From: Longimycelium tulufanense | GTDB taxonomy: Bacteria > Actinomycetota > Actinomycetes > Mycobacteriales > Pseudonocardiaceae | Direction: 5' to 3' | DNA length: 64,000 bases | Assembly: GCF_014645795.1 (NCBI RefSeq) | Contig: NZ_BMMK01000002.1 | Span: forward strand, 208,013 to 272,012 | Part shown: positions 29,777 through 39,710 of the stretch, in pieces | Position numbering within the stretch: position 1 is the stretch's first letter | How the letters are laid out: each line of letters begins with the position of its first letter | The notes under the pieces: generated by a model | Told to the model about the DNA's origin: nothing | The model's input: only the letters and a program-made list of their open reading frames with translations | Databases searched by the model: none | Translations under genes and position numbers: made by a program

Positions 29777-30994
29777 ATGGCACCGAGCAGCATGCGAACG
29801 CAGCGGCAAGCGCTGACCCGGCGGTGGGAACGGTTCCTGTCCTCGGAGGGCACCGACGAGGACGGACTACGTCCCGAGGTCGCACAGAGCTGGCGGCGTT
29901 CGCTTGAGCTGGGCGTCCTGGGCCGGGACGCCGCGCCCGCCGACGACCTGGACGAGGAGTGGCGCGAGGGTCGGCTCGGCCATGCGGTGCGGGTGCTGGA
30001 GAACGAGCTGAGCCAGGTGGGCGACCAGGGTGAGGTCGTCGTGGCGGTGGCCGACGCCCACTCCCGCCTGCTGTGGACGGCGAGCAGTCCGGTCGTACGG
30101 CGGCGGGCCGAGGAGGTCAACTTCGTGCCCGGCGGGCGCTGGGACGAGGCCAGCATCGGCACCAACGGGATCGCGCTGGCCCAACGCACCGGCGCGCCAT
30201 CGATGGTGTGGTCTTGCGAGCACTTCAACACCGCGGTGCAGGACTTCGTCTGCTACGCCACGCCGATCGACGACCCGCTGACCGGCGAGCGGCTGGGCGT
30301 GATCGACCTGACGACCGCCTGGACCAAGGCCCAACCGCTGGGGCTGCCCACGACCAACGCGCTGGCCCGGCTGTTCCGGGACGTGCTCGCCTCCAACGCG
30401 GTGCCGCCGCCCGCGTTGCGTGCGCTCGAAGAGGTGATGGAGGTACGCCTGCTGGGCCGGCCGGAGCTGCGGATGGGCGCCCGGCGGGTGGCGGTCTCGC
30501 CCCGGCAGATGGAGATCGTGGCGTTGCTCGCGCTCTACCCGGACGGGTTGGACGGCGGAGAGCTGCACGCACATCTCTACGGCGACGAGCCGGTCAGCCG
30601 CGGAACGCTGAAGGCGGAGATCTCGCACCTGCGGCGTCAGTTGGGTGGCCGGATCGCGTCCCGGCCGTACCGGCTGCTGGGTCCGGTGCGGTGTGACGCG
30701 CTGGAGGTCCTGCAGGCCGTGCGGCGCGGGGACGTGCGGGCGGCCGCCGGGGACTACCGCGGCGAGTTGCTGCCCGGGACCGAGTCGCCGGAGCTGCTGG
30801 ACTGGTCGCGGTACCTGGCCGCGGCGGTGCGCGAGGGGTTGGCCGGCAACCCGGATCCGGATGCCGTGCTCACCTGGTCGGACCATCATCCGGCGGACAT
30901 CACGGTGCTGCGCGCGGCGTTGTCCCGGCTGCGTCCGGAGGACAGCCGGCGGGCCCTGCTGGCCGCCCGGTTGCGCGCGCTCACCGTGTACTAG
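29777..30994 (+). CDS. GAF-domain transcriptional regulator with C-terminal winged helix
   Basis: The 405-residue protein begins with the AcoR-like stretch LRPEVAQSWRRSLELGV and a GAF domain (VVVAVADAHSRLLWTAS...RWDEASIGTNGIALAQRTGAPSMVWSCEHF...YATPIDDPLTGERLGVIDLT). It lacks the sigma-54 AAA+ domain of AcoR; instead the C-terminus has a winged-helix-like DNA-binding region (RQMEIVALLALYPDGLDGGELHAHLYGDEPVSRGTLKAEISHLRRQLG). This sigma-54-free architecture is frequent in actinobacteria next to aldehyde dehydrogenase genes, as here. ATG with GGAG upstream. Probably senses an aldehyde or alcohol-related signal. Confidence 0.85.
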   Translation: MAPSSMRTQRQALTRRWERFLSSEGTDEDGLRPEVAQSWRRSLELGVLGRDAAPADDLDEEWREGRLGHAVRVLENELSQVGDQGEVVVAVADAHSRLLWTASSPVVRRRAEEVNFVPGGRWDEASIGTNGIALAQRTGAPSMVWSCEHFNTAVQDFVCYATPIDDPLTGERLGVIDLTTAWTKAQPLGLPTTNALARLFRDVLASNAVPPPALRALEEVMEVRLLGRPELRMGARRVAVSPRQMEIVALLALYPDGLDGGELHAHLYGDEPVSRGTLKAEISHLRRQLGGRIASRPYRLLGPVRCDALEVLQAVRRGDVRAAAGDYRGELLPGTESPELLDWSRYLAAAVREGLAGNPDPDAVLTWSDHHPADITVLRAALSRLRPEDSRRALLAARLRALTVY

Positions 30995-31043
30995 CTGCGG
31001 CTGCGGGCGAACGGCGCCCTCGCGGACGGCCTAACCGTTTCCG

Positions 31044-31083
31044 GCCATCCGGTCGGTGGCCAACCCGGCACCAACCGGATGGC
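31044..31083 (+). promoter_or_regulatory. Hairpin/dyad between GAF regulator and aldehyde dehydrogenase
   Basis: GCCATCCGGT (31044-31053) pairs with ACCGGATGGC (31074-31083); the stem extends by GGTG/CACC after one mismatch and leaves a ten-base loop. It lies 44 bases before the dehydrogenase start. It may be the GAF regulator's operator or a transcript attenuator. No T-run follows. Confidence 0.45.
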
Positions 31084-31127
31084 TGACAGCCTCCACCGCC
31101 CCGACCCCGGGCTTTGGAGGAACGGCA

Positions 31128-32645
31128 ATGGTCTACGCCCATCCGGGGCAACCCGGCTGTCCCGTCCGGTTCCGTCCCCAGTACGAGAACTTCGTCGGCG
31201 GGAAGTGGGTGCCGCCGGTCGAGGGTCGGTACCTCGACGACGTCAGTCCGGTGGACGGCCGGGTCTTCACGCGCGTGCCCCGTTCGTCGCTGGCCGACGT
31301 CGAGCTGGCGGTGACCGCGGCGCACGACGCGCTTCCGGTGTGGTCGTCGACCAGCCCGGTGGAGCGGGCCCGGCTGTTGCTGCGGATCGCCGACCGCCTG
31401 GAGTCCGACATGGAGCGGTTGGCGGTCGCGGAAAGTTGGGAGAACGGCAAGCCGATCCGGGAGGCGCTGAGCGCCGACCTACCGTTGGCGGTCGACCACT
31501 TCCGTTACTTCGCGAGCGTGCTGCGGGCGCAGGAGGGCTCGCTCAGCCAGCTCGATCCCGACACGGTCGCCTACCACTTCCACGAACCGATCGGCGTGGT
31601 GGCGCAGATCATCCCGTGGAACTTCCCGCTGCTGCTGGCGGCTTGGAAGCTTGCGCCGGCGCTGGCGGCCGGCAACTGTGCGGTGCTCAAGCCGGCCGAG
31701 CAGACCCCGGCGAGCGTGCTGTTGTTCATCGAGCTGATCGCGGATCTCCTCCCGGACGGCGTGGTGAACGTGGTCAACGGGCTCGGTCCGGAGACCGGCC
31801 GCCCGCTGGCGCTGCACCCCAGGATCGCCAAGATCGCGTTCACCGGCGAGACCGGAACCGGTCAGGAGATCATGCGCTATGCCGCGGAGAACGTGGTCCC
31901 GGTGACGTTGGAGCTCGGTGGCAAGAGTCCCAATGTCTTCCTGCCCGACGTGTTTGCCGACGACGACGAGTTCGCGGACAAGGCGGTCGAGGGATTCGTC
32001 ATGTTCGCCCTGAACCAGGGCGAGGTGTGCACGTGTCCGTCACGCGCGTTGGTGCACGAGTCGATCTGGGACGAGTTTCTGGACCGCGCCCTCGAACGCA
32101 CCCGGTCCTTGGTGCTCGGCGATCCGCTCGATCCCGCGACGATGGTGGGCGCGCAGGCCAGCGCCGAGCAACTGCAGAAGATCCTGTCCTACCTGGAGAT
32201 CGGCCGCGGTGAGGGCGCGGATCTGCTGACCGGTGGCGAACAACGCAGCGTTCCCGGCCTCGAGGGCGGCTACTACGTCGAGCCAACAATCTTCGCCGGG
32301 CGCAATGACATGCGAATTTTCCAGGAGGAGATCTTCGGTCCCGTGGTGTCGGTGACGTCGTTCTCCGACGTCGACGACGCGGTGCGGATCGCCAACGACT
32401 CGCGGTACGGCTTGGGAGCCGGGGTGTGGACCCGGGACGGCACCGCCGCATACCGCATGGCGCGGGCGATTCAGGCGGGCCGGGTATGGGTGAACTGCTA
32501 TCACGCCTATCCGGCGCATGCCGCGTTCGGTGGCTACAAGCAGTCCGGGTTCGGCCGGGAGACACATCTGGACACGTTGCGGCACTACCAGCAGACCAAG
32601 AGCGTCCTGGTCAGCTACGACCGGAAACCCACCGGCCTGTTCTGA
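31128..32645 (+). CDS. NAD(P)+-dependent aldehyde dehydrogenase (acetaldehyde/ExaC-type)
   Basis: The 505-residue product is full length. It has [38 protein letters not shown] (cofactor site), [12 protein letters not shown], the general base Glu262 in [11 protein letters not shown], the nucleophile Cys301 in [11 protein letters not shown], and the C-terminal [23 protein letters not shown]. The [10 protein letters not shown] and [14 protein letters not shown] segments point to the ExaC/AldA-like acetaldehyde dehydrogenase group used in ethanol oxidation. The ATG at 31128 follows GGAGG. Downstream of and presumably controlled by the GAF regulator. Confidence 0.95.
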   Translation: MVYAHPGQPGCPVRFRPQYENFVGGKWVPPVEGRYLDDVSPVDGRVFTRVPRSSLADVELAVTAAHDALPVWSSTSPVERARLLLRIADRLESDMERLAVAESWENGKPIREALSADLPLAVDHFRYFASVLRAQEGSLSQLDPDTVAYHFHEPIGVVAQIIPWNFPLLLAAWKLAPALAAGNCAVLKPAEQTPASVLLFIELIADLLPDGVVNVVNGLGPETGRPLALHPRIAKIAFTGETGTGQEIMRYAAENVVPVTLELGGKSPNVFLPDVFADDDEFADKAVEGFVMFALNQGEVCTCPSRALVHESIWDEFLDRALERTRSLVLGDPLDPATMVGAQASAEQLQKILSYLEIGRGEGADLLTGGEQRSVPGLEGGYYVEPTIFAGRNDMRIFQEEIFGPVVSVTSFSDVDDAVRIANDSRYGLGAGVWTRDGTAAYRMARAIQAGRVWVNCYHAYPAHAAFGGYKQSGFGRETHLDTLRHYQQTKSVLVSYDRKPTGLF

Positions 32646-33134
32646 TTCGGCGCCGCCGGCTCGGCGGATGGTTTCGGCTTGGCGGACGCTTTCGCGGATG
32701 GCGCACGGGCACGCCTACTGGGGGTGTGTCCGGCGGACCCGGGAAGGCGTCCGCCCTCCCATTTCTCCGACGATGAGAAGCGAACTCTCCAGTTGCTGGG
32801 ACGCGAAAGAATTCGTTGACCGGTGGTCGGGCGCTCGGGCCCGCTCTCGCGGGTGGCCGGTGGAACACCACGGGGTGACGAGCGGGTGAGCATCGCCAGT
32901 CAACGGCGCGGAGCGCAGCGGAGCTGGTGTTGTTGGCGGTGGGTCGGTCCCGCTGTTCCACGACGTGCTGACGGGCGCGCAGACCGCCTTCTCCGCCGAG
33001 CTGTTCGACACCACGGTGCCGGTACTCCGGGGTGCCTGGGCTCTCAGGCGGTGACCGTGGTTGCCGGCGCCGCAACGCTGCTGGCCGGTACCGAACTGCT
33101 GCGCACGACCCACTCGGCGACATCCGTCGCGTGA
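32646..33134 (+). pseudogene. Degenerate coding remnant (family uncertain)
   Basis: No intact gene occupies these 489 bases. From about 32926 one plus-strand frame reads AGVVGGGSVPLFHDVLTGAQ and on through FDTTVPVLRGAWALR to a TGA at 33051; directly downstream a second frame continues VTVVAGAATLLAGTELL to 33134. The two halves joined by a frameshift resemble the C-terminal tail of a regulator or sugar-kinase-like protein (possibly ROK family; weak). No start codon with ribosome-binding site is found. I interpret it as a frameshifted remnant. Confidence 0.35.
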
Positions 33135-33485
33135 TTACCTGTCTGCAGCCTGGCCGTTACGGTGGCCGGCGTGCTCGCCGCACCCGAGACTAGCCAGCGC
33201 GAACTCGTCCAGGGGCACGGTCGGCGCGGGACGATCGAGGTCATTGACGTAGCACGGGGGCCGCGGGCGCAGCTGCATCCCCACCTTCACCAGACACAGC
33301 GGGCAACCCCACTCGCCAATGGGCAGCCCGGGCCGCAGGACCGCGGAAGGCGCGAGAAGAAGGCCGCACTCGGCGGTGTAGCGCGGCCGGCGGAGGTCAC
33401 CGATCTCGTCGATCGGGTATCCGTGTGCCTGCTCGTCGTAGGTGTTGACGAGCCAGACCCACGGCACCAGCGGGCCCGTCATCCC
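33135..33485 (-). CDS. Small zinc-ribbon-like hypothetical protein
   Basis: The 116-residue product has WVWLVNTYDEQAHGYP near its start and then TAECGLLLAPSAVLRP...WGCPLCLVKVG, a possible Cys..CPLC metal-binding arrangement, and a late LGCGEHAG. This kind of small C-x-x-C protein recurs in Pseudonocardiales, but I cannot name a family. The ATG at 33485 has only a weak purine stretch upstream. It lies beside decayed DNA and may itself be poorly expressed. Confidence 0.5.
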   Translation of the reverse strand, partial: GMTGPLVPWVWLVNTYDEQAHGYPIDEIGDLRRPRYTAECGLLLAPSAVLRPGLPIGEWGCPLCLVKVGMQLRPRPPCYVNDLDRPAPTVPLDEFALASLGCGEHAGHRNGQAADR

Positions 33486-34266
33486 GCACCGTCCCGCCGC
33501 CCCGGGCCACGGTGTCCGTGCCGGTGGGGGCCCGCGGCGAGCCGTCCGCGGCCGGCGGGGTGCGCGGCAGCGGCCGCGGGTGCGGGCCACACGGCGACTC
33601 GTTCGGGGCTCATCGGCGTCATCCGGGCGTTCTCGACCATCGGGGTTCGAGGGAAGTTATCGCCGCCGCACGGTTGGTTACAGGTGGGCATCGGGCTGCT
33701 CGGCGCGACCACCGGCTCACCCCCTCCCACACGTCACGCCCGCGCCACCACGACCTGTCGCGTGGGGGACGGCAGCGCTCCCACGGCGCTGTCAGCGATG
33801 TTCCTTTTCGCACAACGAATCGCGGCCCGGCCACCGGTCATTAGCCGGCAACGTCGATCATGGTCCCGACAGCCACGAACCACCCAGGTTTTCCATCCCT
33901 TCGGGGGACGTGTCCACCAGCTACCGGGTGGCGTCGCGGGAGTGGTTCGGTGCGGGCACCGATTGCACCGGCACGGCGCTGGACGGCCGCTTGCCGGAAG
34001 AACGGAGGTGCTGTCCGAAAATCCCTTGCTGCGGTCCCTGGATCGATCGACGGAAACCATGCCACACCTACAGAACCGAGGTGACCCGTCGCAACGGCCG
34101 TCCGTGTCAAGAACATCACCCGGTCCGGGAAGGCGGTGGCCGCCACGACTGTGGGCGGGCACCGACGACGCCCCGGCTGGCGGCAACCCGGCGACGAAAG
34201 CCCGGTCGTGCCCGGGTCCTGGATGCGCCAGGGGCTCCGACGGACGGCGCGGTTGACCAACCCAGA
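33486..34266. other. ~780-bp region without a supportable gene
   Basis: Several overlapping frames are open on both strands, but they have Arg/Pro/Gly-rich shadow composition, no ribosome-binding sites and no recognisable motif. I see no repeat or mobile-element end. Together with the remnant at 32.6-33.1 kb it looks like decayed accessory DNA. Confidence 0.5.
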
Positions 34267-34310
34267 CCCAATCGCCGCGGGCACGGAGTTCCGTGCCCGC
34301 GGCGATTGGG
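34267..34310. terminator. Strong terminator hairpin after the zinc-ribbon gene
   Basis: A perfect 21-bp stem (34267-34287 with 34290-34310, two-base loop) lies eight bases beyond the stop of the minus-strand zinc-ribbon gene. It is one of the longest perfect stems in the window. There is no U-tract on either side, as is common for actinobacterial terminators. Confidence 0.75.
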
Positions 34311-34317
34311 CGAGATC

Positions 34318-34587
34318 CTAGGAGGAGAAGAAGAGGCGGGAGACGCCATGCCGCTTGTGGTGCCCGTGGTACGGCGGATGCGAACCCCAGGCCGGCTGCT
34401 GCGGCGGGTACCCCGGGGCGGCGGGCGGCGGGGGCGGCACCTGTTGTGCCCACTGCGCCTCGAGCTGCGTCAGCGACTCCAGCTCGCCGTAGTCGAGGAA
34501 GATTCCCCGACAGTTGTCGCACTGCTCGATCTGTACGCCGCTGCGGTTGTAGGTCCGCATCAGGCTGTGGCACTTCGGACACTGCAT
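34318..34587 (-). CDS. TFIIB-type zinc-ribbon protein
   Basis: The 89-residue product begins MQCPKCHSLMRTYNRSGVQIEQCDNCRGIFLDYGELESL, two CxxC knuckles with the ...CRGIFLDxGELExL pattern of the zf-TFIIB bacterial family. A Pro/Gln/His-rich tail follows (PPPPPAAPGYPPQQP, HGHHKRHG), which may also bind metal. Function unknown; small and cytoplasmic. Confidence 0.88.
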   Translation of the reverse strand: MQCPKCHSLMRTYNRSGVQIEQCDNCRGIFLDYGELESLTQLEAQWAQQVPPPPPAAPGYPPQQPAWGSHPPYHGHHKRHGVSRLFFSS

Positions 34588-34626
34588 ACGCTTGCCCCTC
34601 GCTCGGTCACCCTCGATGTCGGATAT

Positions 34627-35622
34627 CTACTGATCACCATAGCCGCATGGTCGGAGTGCGACGTTCGCTATCCGGCGACAGGCGTCCACCAGGGCGATCG
34701 CCACGTCGTCGAGGGGACGTCCCGCCTCCCGCGCCCGGGCCACGGCGACGGCCGCCGACTGGACCGTGAACGCCCGCGCCGGAGCGTCCAGGGCTGGCCA
34801 GGGGTCGCCTTCGGGGGGCACCGCGGGACCGCGGGCGGCCCGGTAGGCGGTGAGCAGGCGGCCCCAGTCCCGCGGTGGCAGCAGTCCGGCCGCGAACCAG
34901 GCGGCCGGGCGCGCCAGGTCCCAGGCGGGCGCGCCGATGCCGAGGTCGTCGACGTCGATCAGCCGCCAGCCCGGTGTTTCCCGCGCTGTGCCATGCCATA
35001 CCAGCTGCCCCAGATGCCAGTCGCCATGGACCACCGATCCGGACCCAGCCGGCGTGTCCCCAGCGGAGTAGGTCCACGCGGGCAAGGTGGCGAACGCCCG
35101 TCTGATCTCGGCTGACGCGCTCCCGTCGCCCAGACCGGCGACCCCGCGCGCCACCCGGTGCGGCGCCCCTGCCGGTGGAAGTGGCCCGGCGACGTCACGA
35201 CCACGTGTGGGGATGGTGTGCAGTCGGGCGAGAAGGTGCGCGGCATGTTCCCACGGCACGGCATCGACATCGTCGGGTCGCACCGGTTCGCCCGCCGGCC
35301 ATATGGTCACCAGCCGGTCTTCGACCTCGAACAGGAGCCTCCCTTCCCGGGAGCGCACGGGTTGGAGCAGGATCCGTTGCGCTTCAAGGTAGGTCGCGAT
35401 GCGGAGACGGGCCGCCAGGATGGCGGCATCGGTCCCGTTCCGGTGTGCCTTGACCACGACGTCGTCGACCCGGACCACGAGACCGGTTCGATCGTTGAGC
35501 ACGTCCCACTGCCTGCCCGCGACACCGGCGATGTCACGGGCACGGCCAACAAGACCAGAGATGAGCGCGTGGTCGGTCCTGGCTTCGCTCAACACCTCCG
35601 CATCGTGCCCTCCCGCACCCAT
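34627..35622 (-). CDS. Phosphotransferase (APH-like kinase), HGDWHLGQ type
   Basis: The 331-residue protein has the aminoglycoside-phosphotransferase/choline-kinase fold: VVRVDDVVVKAHR (nucleotide Lys), HLLARLH, the catalytic loop VVHGDWHLGQLVWHG, and WRLIDVDDLGIGAPAWDLARPAAWFA. The loop Asp is present, but the usual Asn four residues later (HGDxxxxN) is replaced by Gln, a variant recalled in other actinobacterial homologues. Start taken as the ATG at 35622; a GTG at 35595 is possible. The substrate is unknown; most such chromosomal genes are not resistance genes. Confidence 0.82.
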   Translation of the reverse strand: MGAGGHDAEVLSEARTDHALISGLVGRARDIAGVAGRQWDVLNDRTGLVVRVDDVVVKAHRNGTDAAILAARLRIATYLEAQRILLQPVRSREGRLLFEVEDRLVTIWPAGEPVRPDDVDAVPWEHAAHLLARLHTIPTRGRDVAGPLPPAGAPHRVARGVAGLGDGSASAEIRRAFATLPAWTYSAGDTPAGSGSVVHGDWHLGQLVWHGTARETPGWRLIDVDDLGIGAPAWDLARPAAWFAAGLLPPRDWGRLLTAYRAARGPAVPPEGDPWPALDAPARAFTVQSAAVAVARAREAGRPLDDVAIALVDACRRIANVALRPCGYGDQ

Positions 35623-35863
35623 GCCGACGAAGTGCGTGCGCCAGGGAGAGCCTCGTTCGGCGCAGCCTTGGGGTGATCGGGCCGCGCGGTGTCGAGGTTC
35701 CCGGGTCCTTCGGCACGCGTGCGGTGGATCGCTGGACCATGACCGACGGCGGTGTGAAGATGCCGGCTCCGGAGTGATCGCTGGGTGACGACGCACGACG
35801 TCTGCCCTGCGGTCCGGACCACACCGGTCCCCCGGCTGGCGGATCCCGTGCCACGATGGCCCG

Positions 35864-36562
35864 GTGCGCAACCTGACTCGGCTCGTGCTGTGGGACATCG
35901 ACCTGACCCTGGTCAGCGCCCTGGGGATCGGCGTGGACTGGTATGGGCACGCGCTGCGCGAGGTCGCCGGCGTGGAGCTGGTGCACCTGCCGGTGTTCGC
36001 CGGTCGGACGGAACGGGCCATCACGACCCAGTTGCTCGAGCAGCACGGGTTGGAGGCGACCGACGAGACGATCGAGGCGATGTTCGCCGCGATGACGGCC
36101 GTCGCCGACGAGCAGTGGCACCTCCTCCCCAAGGGCGGCCACGCACTCCCCGGCGCGGCCGCGGCGTTGGCGGCCCTGGCCGAGCAGGCGGGTGTGCTGC
36201 AGTCGCTGGTGACCGGGAACCTGCCTGCGCTCGCCTACTACAAGCTCACGGCATTCGAGCTGAACCAGCACATCGACTTCGAGATCGGCGGCTATGGGTC
36301 GTTGTCGGTGCATCGGCCGGATCTGGTCGCGGCCGCTGTGGCCAGTGCCCAGCGCAAGCACGGCAACGGTTACCCGCCGGAGTCGGTCGTCGTTCTCGGC
36401 GACACCCCGCACGACGTGGACGCGGCGCTCGCCCATGGGGCAACGGCGATCGGTGTCGCGAGCGGTCACAGCAGTGTGGAGGAACTCCGTGCTGCCGGTG
36501 CGCACGCGGTGTTGCCCGACCTCGCCGACACCAACGCGGTAGTCCGCGCCGTGCTGGCGTAG
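35864..36562 (+). CDS. HAD-superfamily hydrolase
   Basis: The 232-residue product carries LVLWDIDLTLV (motif I, DxDxT), VTGNLPALAYYKL (motif II T and Lys nearby), and SVVVLGDTPHDVDAALAHGATAIGVASG (motif IV). The cap is the helical C1 type seen in phosphoglycolate phosphatase-like proteins. The GTG lies six bases after CACGAT, suggesting a leaderless transcript. It converges with proS; a shared hairpin lies between them. Confidence 0.9.
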   Translation: MRNLTRLVLWDIDLTLVSALGIGVDWYGHALREVAGVELVHLPVFAGRTERAITTQLLEQHGLEATDETIEAMFAAMTAVADEQWHLLPKGGHALPGAAAALAALAEQAGVLQSLVTGNLPALAYYKLTAFELNQHIDFEIGGYGSLSVHRPDLVAAAVASAQRKHGNGYPPESVVVLGDTPHDVDAALAHGATAIGVASGHSSVEELRAAGAHAVLPDLADTNAVVRAVLA

Positions 36563-36626
36563 ATCCCGCGGAGATTCCTTACGACGGGATCCGCCGGCCC
36601 GGCGGAGTTCTTGTTCCTGCTCAAGA

Positions 36627-36669
36627 AGGGCGCCGGGACCACTCCTACGCGAAGCGGTCCCGGCGTCCT
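36627..36669. terminator. Bidirectional terminator between HAD gene and proS
   Basis: CGCCGGGACC (36631-36640) pairs with GGTCCCGGCG (36656-36665); AAGG/CCTT flanks extend the stem past one mismatch. On the minus strand it is followed by CCCTTCTT, and on the plus strand by TCCTTTCG. It can stop transcription from both convergent genes. Confidence 0.75.
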
Positions 36670-36674
36670 TTCGT

Positions 36675-38423
36675 TCAGCTACGGCAGAGTTCGGCGAGGT
36701 GGTTGACCACGGCGTCGACGGCGATCTCGGTGCGTTCGCCGCTGGCGCGGTCCTTGACCTCGACGACGCCCTTGGCTAGGCCGCGTCCCACCACGAGGAT
36801 CGTGGGTACGCCGATCAGCTCGGCATCGGCGAACTTGACGCCGGGTGAGGCGTTGCGGTCGTCCAGGATGACCCGGACGCCGGCCGCGTCCAGCTCGGTT
36901 GAGATCCGCTCGGCACCCTCGCGCACCGCCTCGTCCTTGCCGGCGATCACCACGTGCACGTCGGCCGGTGCGATCTCGCGGGGCCAGACCAGGCCGTACT
37001 CGTCGTGGCGCTGCTCGGCGACGGCCGCCACCGCACGGGAGACGCCGATGCCGTAGGAGCCCATGGTGATGCGCACCGGCTTGCCGTCCGGGCCGAGGGC
37101 GTCGAGCTGGGCGGCGTCGGCGTACTTGCGGCCGAGCTGGAAGATGTGGCCGATCTCGATGCCGCGCGCCATCACCAGCGGGCCGGCACCGTCCGGCGAG
37201 GGGTCGCCCTCGCGCACCTCGGCCGCCTCCACGGTGCCGTCGGGGGTGAAGTCCCGGCCGCACACCAGGTCGACGACATGGTGGTCGAGCCTGTCGGCAC
37301 CGGTGACCCAGGCGGTACCCGACACGATCCTGGGGTCGACCAGGTACTTCACGCCGTTCTCGGCCAGCGCCTTCGGCCCGATGTAGCCCTTGACCAGCCA
37401 GGGGTTTGCGGCGAAGTCCGCCTCCTCCAGCAACGCGACCTCCAGCGGCGCCAGTGCCGCCTCGAGGCGCTTGGGGTCGACCTCGCGGTCGCCGGGGACG
37501 CCCACGGCGAGCAACTGCCACTCGTCGCTGCCGGGCTGCCTGGTCTTGACCATGACGTTCTTCAACGTGTCCGCCGCGGTGAACGTACGGCCGAGGCCGG
37601 CGGCGTTGAGGAAGTCGACCAGGGTCTCGATCGTGGGGGTGTCCGGGGTGTGGTGTACGCGGGCCTCGGGCAGCCCCTCGCGGGCGCGGGCCGGCGGGGC
37701 CGGGGTGGTGACCGCCTCGACGTTGGCGGCGTAGCCCGACTCCAGGCACCGCACGTAGGTGTCCTCACCGGCCGGCGAGGGGGCCAGGAACTCCTCGCTC
37801 GCCGAGCCGCCCATGGCGCCGGACATGGCCGAGACGATGTGGTACTCCAGGCCGAGCCGATCGAAGATCCGGATGTAGGCGTCGCGGTGCAGCTCGTAGG
37901 AGTGCTTGAGGCCCTCGTCGTCGAGGTCGAAGGAGTAGGCGTCCTTCATCACGAACTCGCGGCCGCGCAGGATGCCGGCGCGCGGGCGCTCCTCGTCCCG
38001 GTACTTGTTCTGGATCTGGTAGAGGATGACCGGGTAGTCCCGGTAGGAGCTGTACTCCCCCTTGACCATGAGGGTGAGCAGTTCCTCGTGCGTCGGCCCG
38101 AGCAGGTAGTCGGCCTGCTTGCGGTCCTTGAGCCGGAACAGGCTGTCACCGTATTCGGTCCAGCGTCCGGTGGCCTCGTAGGGCTCCTTGGGCAGCAACG
38201 CCGGGAAGTGGACCTCCTGGGCGCCGATGGCGTCCATCTCCTCGCGGACGACGCGCTCGACGTTGCGCAGCACCCGGTACCCCAGCGGCAGCCACGAGTA
38301 GAGGCCCGGCGCGACCCGACGCACGTAGCCGGCGCGGACCAGCAGCTTGTGGCTGGGGACCTCGGCGTCGGCCGGGTCCTCGCGCAGGGTGCGGAGGAAC
38401 AGCGTCGACATCCTCGTGATCAC
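36675..38423 (-). CDS. proS: Prolyl-tRNA synthetase (bacterial type with editing insertion)
   Basis: ProS charges tRNA-Pro. The 582-residue product starts at the GTG at 38423, giving [36 protein letters not shown], the usual beginning. Class II motifs are present: [15 protein letters not shown] (motif 1 region), [24 protein letters not shown] (motif 2), and [13 protein letters not shown] (motif 3). Between motifs 2 and 3 lies the ~180-residue INS editing domain. The C-terminal anticodon-binding domain follows. Length and layout match the ProS-long type. Confidence 0.97.
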   Translation of the reverse strand: MITRMSTLFLRTLREDPADAEVPSHKLLVRAGYVRRVAPGLYSWLPLGYRVLRNVERVVREEMDAIGAQEVHFPALLPKEPYEATGRWTEYGDSLFRLKDRKQADYLLGPTHEELLTLMVKGEYSSYRDYPVILYQIQNKYRDEERPRAGILRGREFVMKDAYSFDLDDEGLKHSYELHRDAYIRIFDRLGLEYHIVSAMSGAMGGSASEEFLAPSPAGEDTYVRCLESGYAANVEAVTTPAPPARAREGLPEARVHHTPDTPTIETLVDFLNAAGLGRTFTAADTLKNVMVKTRQPGSDEWQLLAVGVPGDREVDPKRLEAALAPLEVALLEEADFAANPWLVKGYIGPKALAENGVKYLVDPRIVSGTAWVTGADRLDHHVVDLVCGRDFTPDGTVEAAEVREGDPSPDGAGPLVMARGIEIGHIFQLGRKYADAAQLDALGPDGKPVRITMGSYGIGVSRAVAAVAEQRHDEYGLVWPREIAPADVHVVIAGKDEAVREGAERISTELDAAGVRVILDDRNASPGVKFADAELIGVPTILVVGRGLAKGVVEVKDRASGERTEIAVDAVVNHLAELCRS

Positions 38424-38572
38424 GGTGGAGCGCTCCCACAGTCGAGATTCGGCGAACCTTCCGGACCGCGCCCCGTTCCGGGGCCGTTTCCGTTCCCGCA
38501 GCGTACCGCCGCTCACCCACTGGTTTGACCACCACCCGCCCCGGCCGGCCGGGGCAAGGCCGCGTTGTCGCC

Positions 38573-39535
38573 TCAACTCCAGTGGGTGCGGTGGACCAGC
38601 CAGCGCCGGGTAGCCCGGGCAATCTTGCGCTGGTAGTCGCGCAGCCCGATGGAGCCGGGTGGCTCCGGGAGCCGGCTGTTCAGCTGCCAGTAGCCCGCCC
38701 ACGCGGCGGCGAGACCGGTGACCGCCCATGCCGGCACCTGGTTCAGCGCGGGCCGGGACAACACCAGCCGCTCGGCGTCGGCCGGCGGGTGCCCGGCCAG
38801 CACCAGTTGCGGCACCAGCGACACGACGTCCATCCACGCCGGGCCCCGGCACGGGTACGACCAGTCGACCACCACGACCCGGCCGTCGGAGACGCGGCGG
38901 ATCATGTTGTCCGGCCGGAGGTCGTTGTGCAGCAGGGTGTCGCCGTCCGCCCAGGGCTGCCACGCGGTCTCGATCGCGATCAGCGAGTCCAGGTGCCGCA
39001 GCGCCCACGGGTCCAGGTCCGCGTGCGGGGCGAGGGCGAGCTGGGACCAGCCCTGCATCAGCGGGCCGAGGTCGTCCAGCACGCTCGGCACGTCCGGCAG
39101 CGGGCACGGGGTGAGCGTGCGGCCCAGCCGGTTCAGGGCGGCGAGCACGGCGGCCAGGTCGGGCGAGCCGGGGCGGAGGTTGGGCTCGCGCCCGTCGGCG
39201 TCGGCGAAAACCAGGACGATCCACTCGTCATCGACGGTGAACAGCAGCCGCGGGCTCGGCACGTCCTCCGGTAACCGCCGCGCGACCTGGCCCTCCAGCC
39301 GGTAGCTGCCGGCCGTGGGATGCGAGGCGGGCAACCCCTTGACGAACACCTTGCGGCCGTCGGCCAGGGCCAGCCGGGACGCCAGGCCGGGTGTGTACCC
39401 GCCAACCTGGCCCCACGCCTTGGCGACGGGCGCAGCCAGCTCCACCTCCACGGCGGAACGGACGGCGAGGGGAACCTCGGCCCAAGGCGGTCGGACAGCG
39501 CGATCGAGCTCGGTGAGGGCGGGCACCATCACCAC
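38573..39535 (-). CDS. Aminoglycoside phosphotransferase-family protein
   Basis: The 320-residue product has [12 protein letters not shown] (nucleotide Lys), [14 protein letters not shown] (catalytic HxDxxxxN with the usual Asn) and [23 protein letters not shown] (metal-binding Asp). The start is a GTG or ATG within four codons of each other. It follows proS on the same strand in reverse order (upstream of proS by 150 bases). The substrate cannot be inferred; it is only distantly like the kinase at 34627-35622. Confidence 0.88.
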   Translation of the reverse strand: MVMVPALTELDRAVRPPWAEVPLAVRSAVEVELAAPVAKAWGQVGGYTPGLASRLALADGRKVFVKGLPASHPTAGSYRLEGQVARRLPEDVPSPRLLFTVDDEWIVLVFADADGREPNLRPGSPDLAAVLAALNRLGRTLTPCPLPDVPSVLDDLGPLMQGWSQLALAPHADLDPWALRHLDSLIAIETAWQPWADGDTLLHNDLRPDNMIRRVSDGRVVVVDWSYPCRGPAWMDVVSLVPQLVLAGHPPADAERLVLSRPALNQVPAWAVTGLAAAWAGYWQLNSRLPEPPGSIGLRDYQRKIARATRRWLVHRTHWS

Positions 39536-39710
39536 CGGGATCGCGCACGACGCGCCTGGTCAACCAACATCCAACTCCCCACTGCTGTCCCGGCCGGCGG
39601 CCGGAGACGGGCGATGCGGGCGGAAGCACGGCCGGCGGCCGCACTTGATCATTATAGGGCGAATCAGGCAGCCATGGGCCACGCCCGCGTCCCCCGACAT
39701 TCGGTGCTGG

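Noticed and set aside
38573..39224. An N-terminal extension of ProS continuous with the upstream frame
   Set aside because: The open frame extends for ~270 codons upstream of proS but overlaps the real kinase gene in another frame; the family start MITRMS-like at 38423 fixes the beginning.
34627..39535. Antibiotic-resistance genes suggested by the two APH-like kinases
   Set aside because: Both are chromosomal, near housekeeping genes, and only share the kinase fold; nothing points to aminoglycoside substrates.
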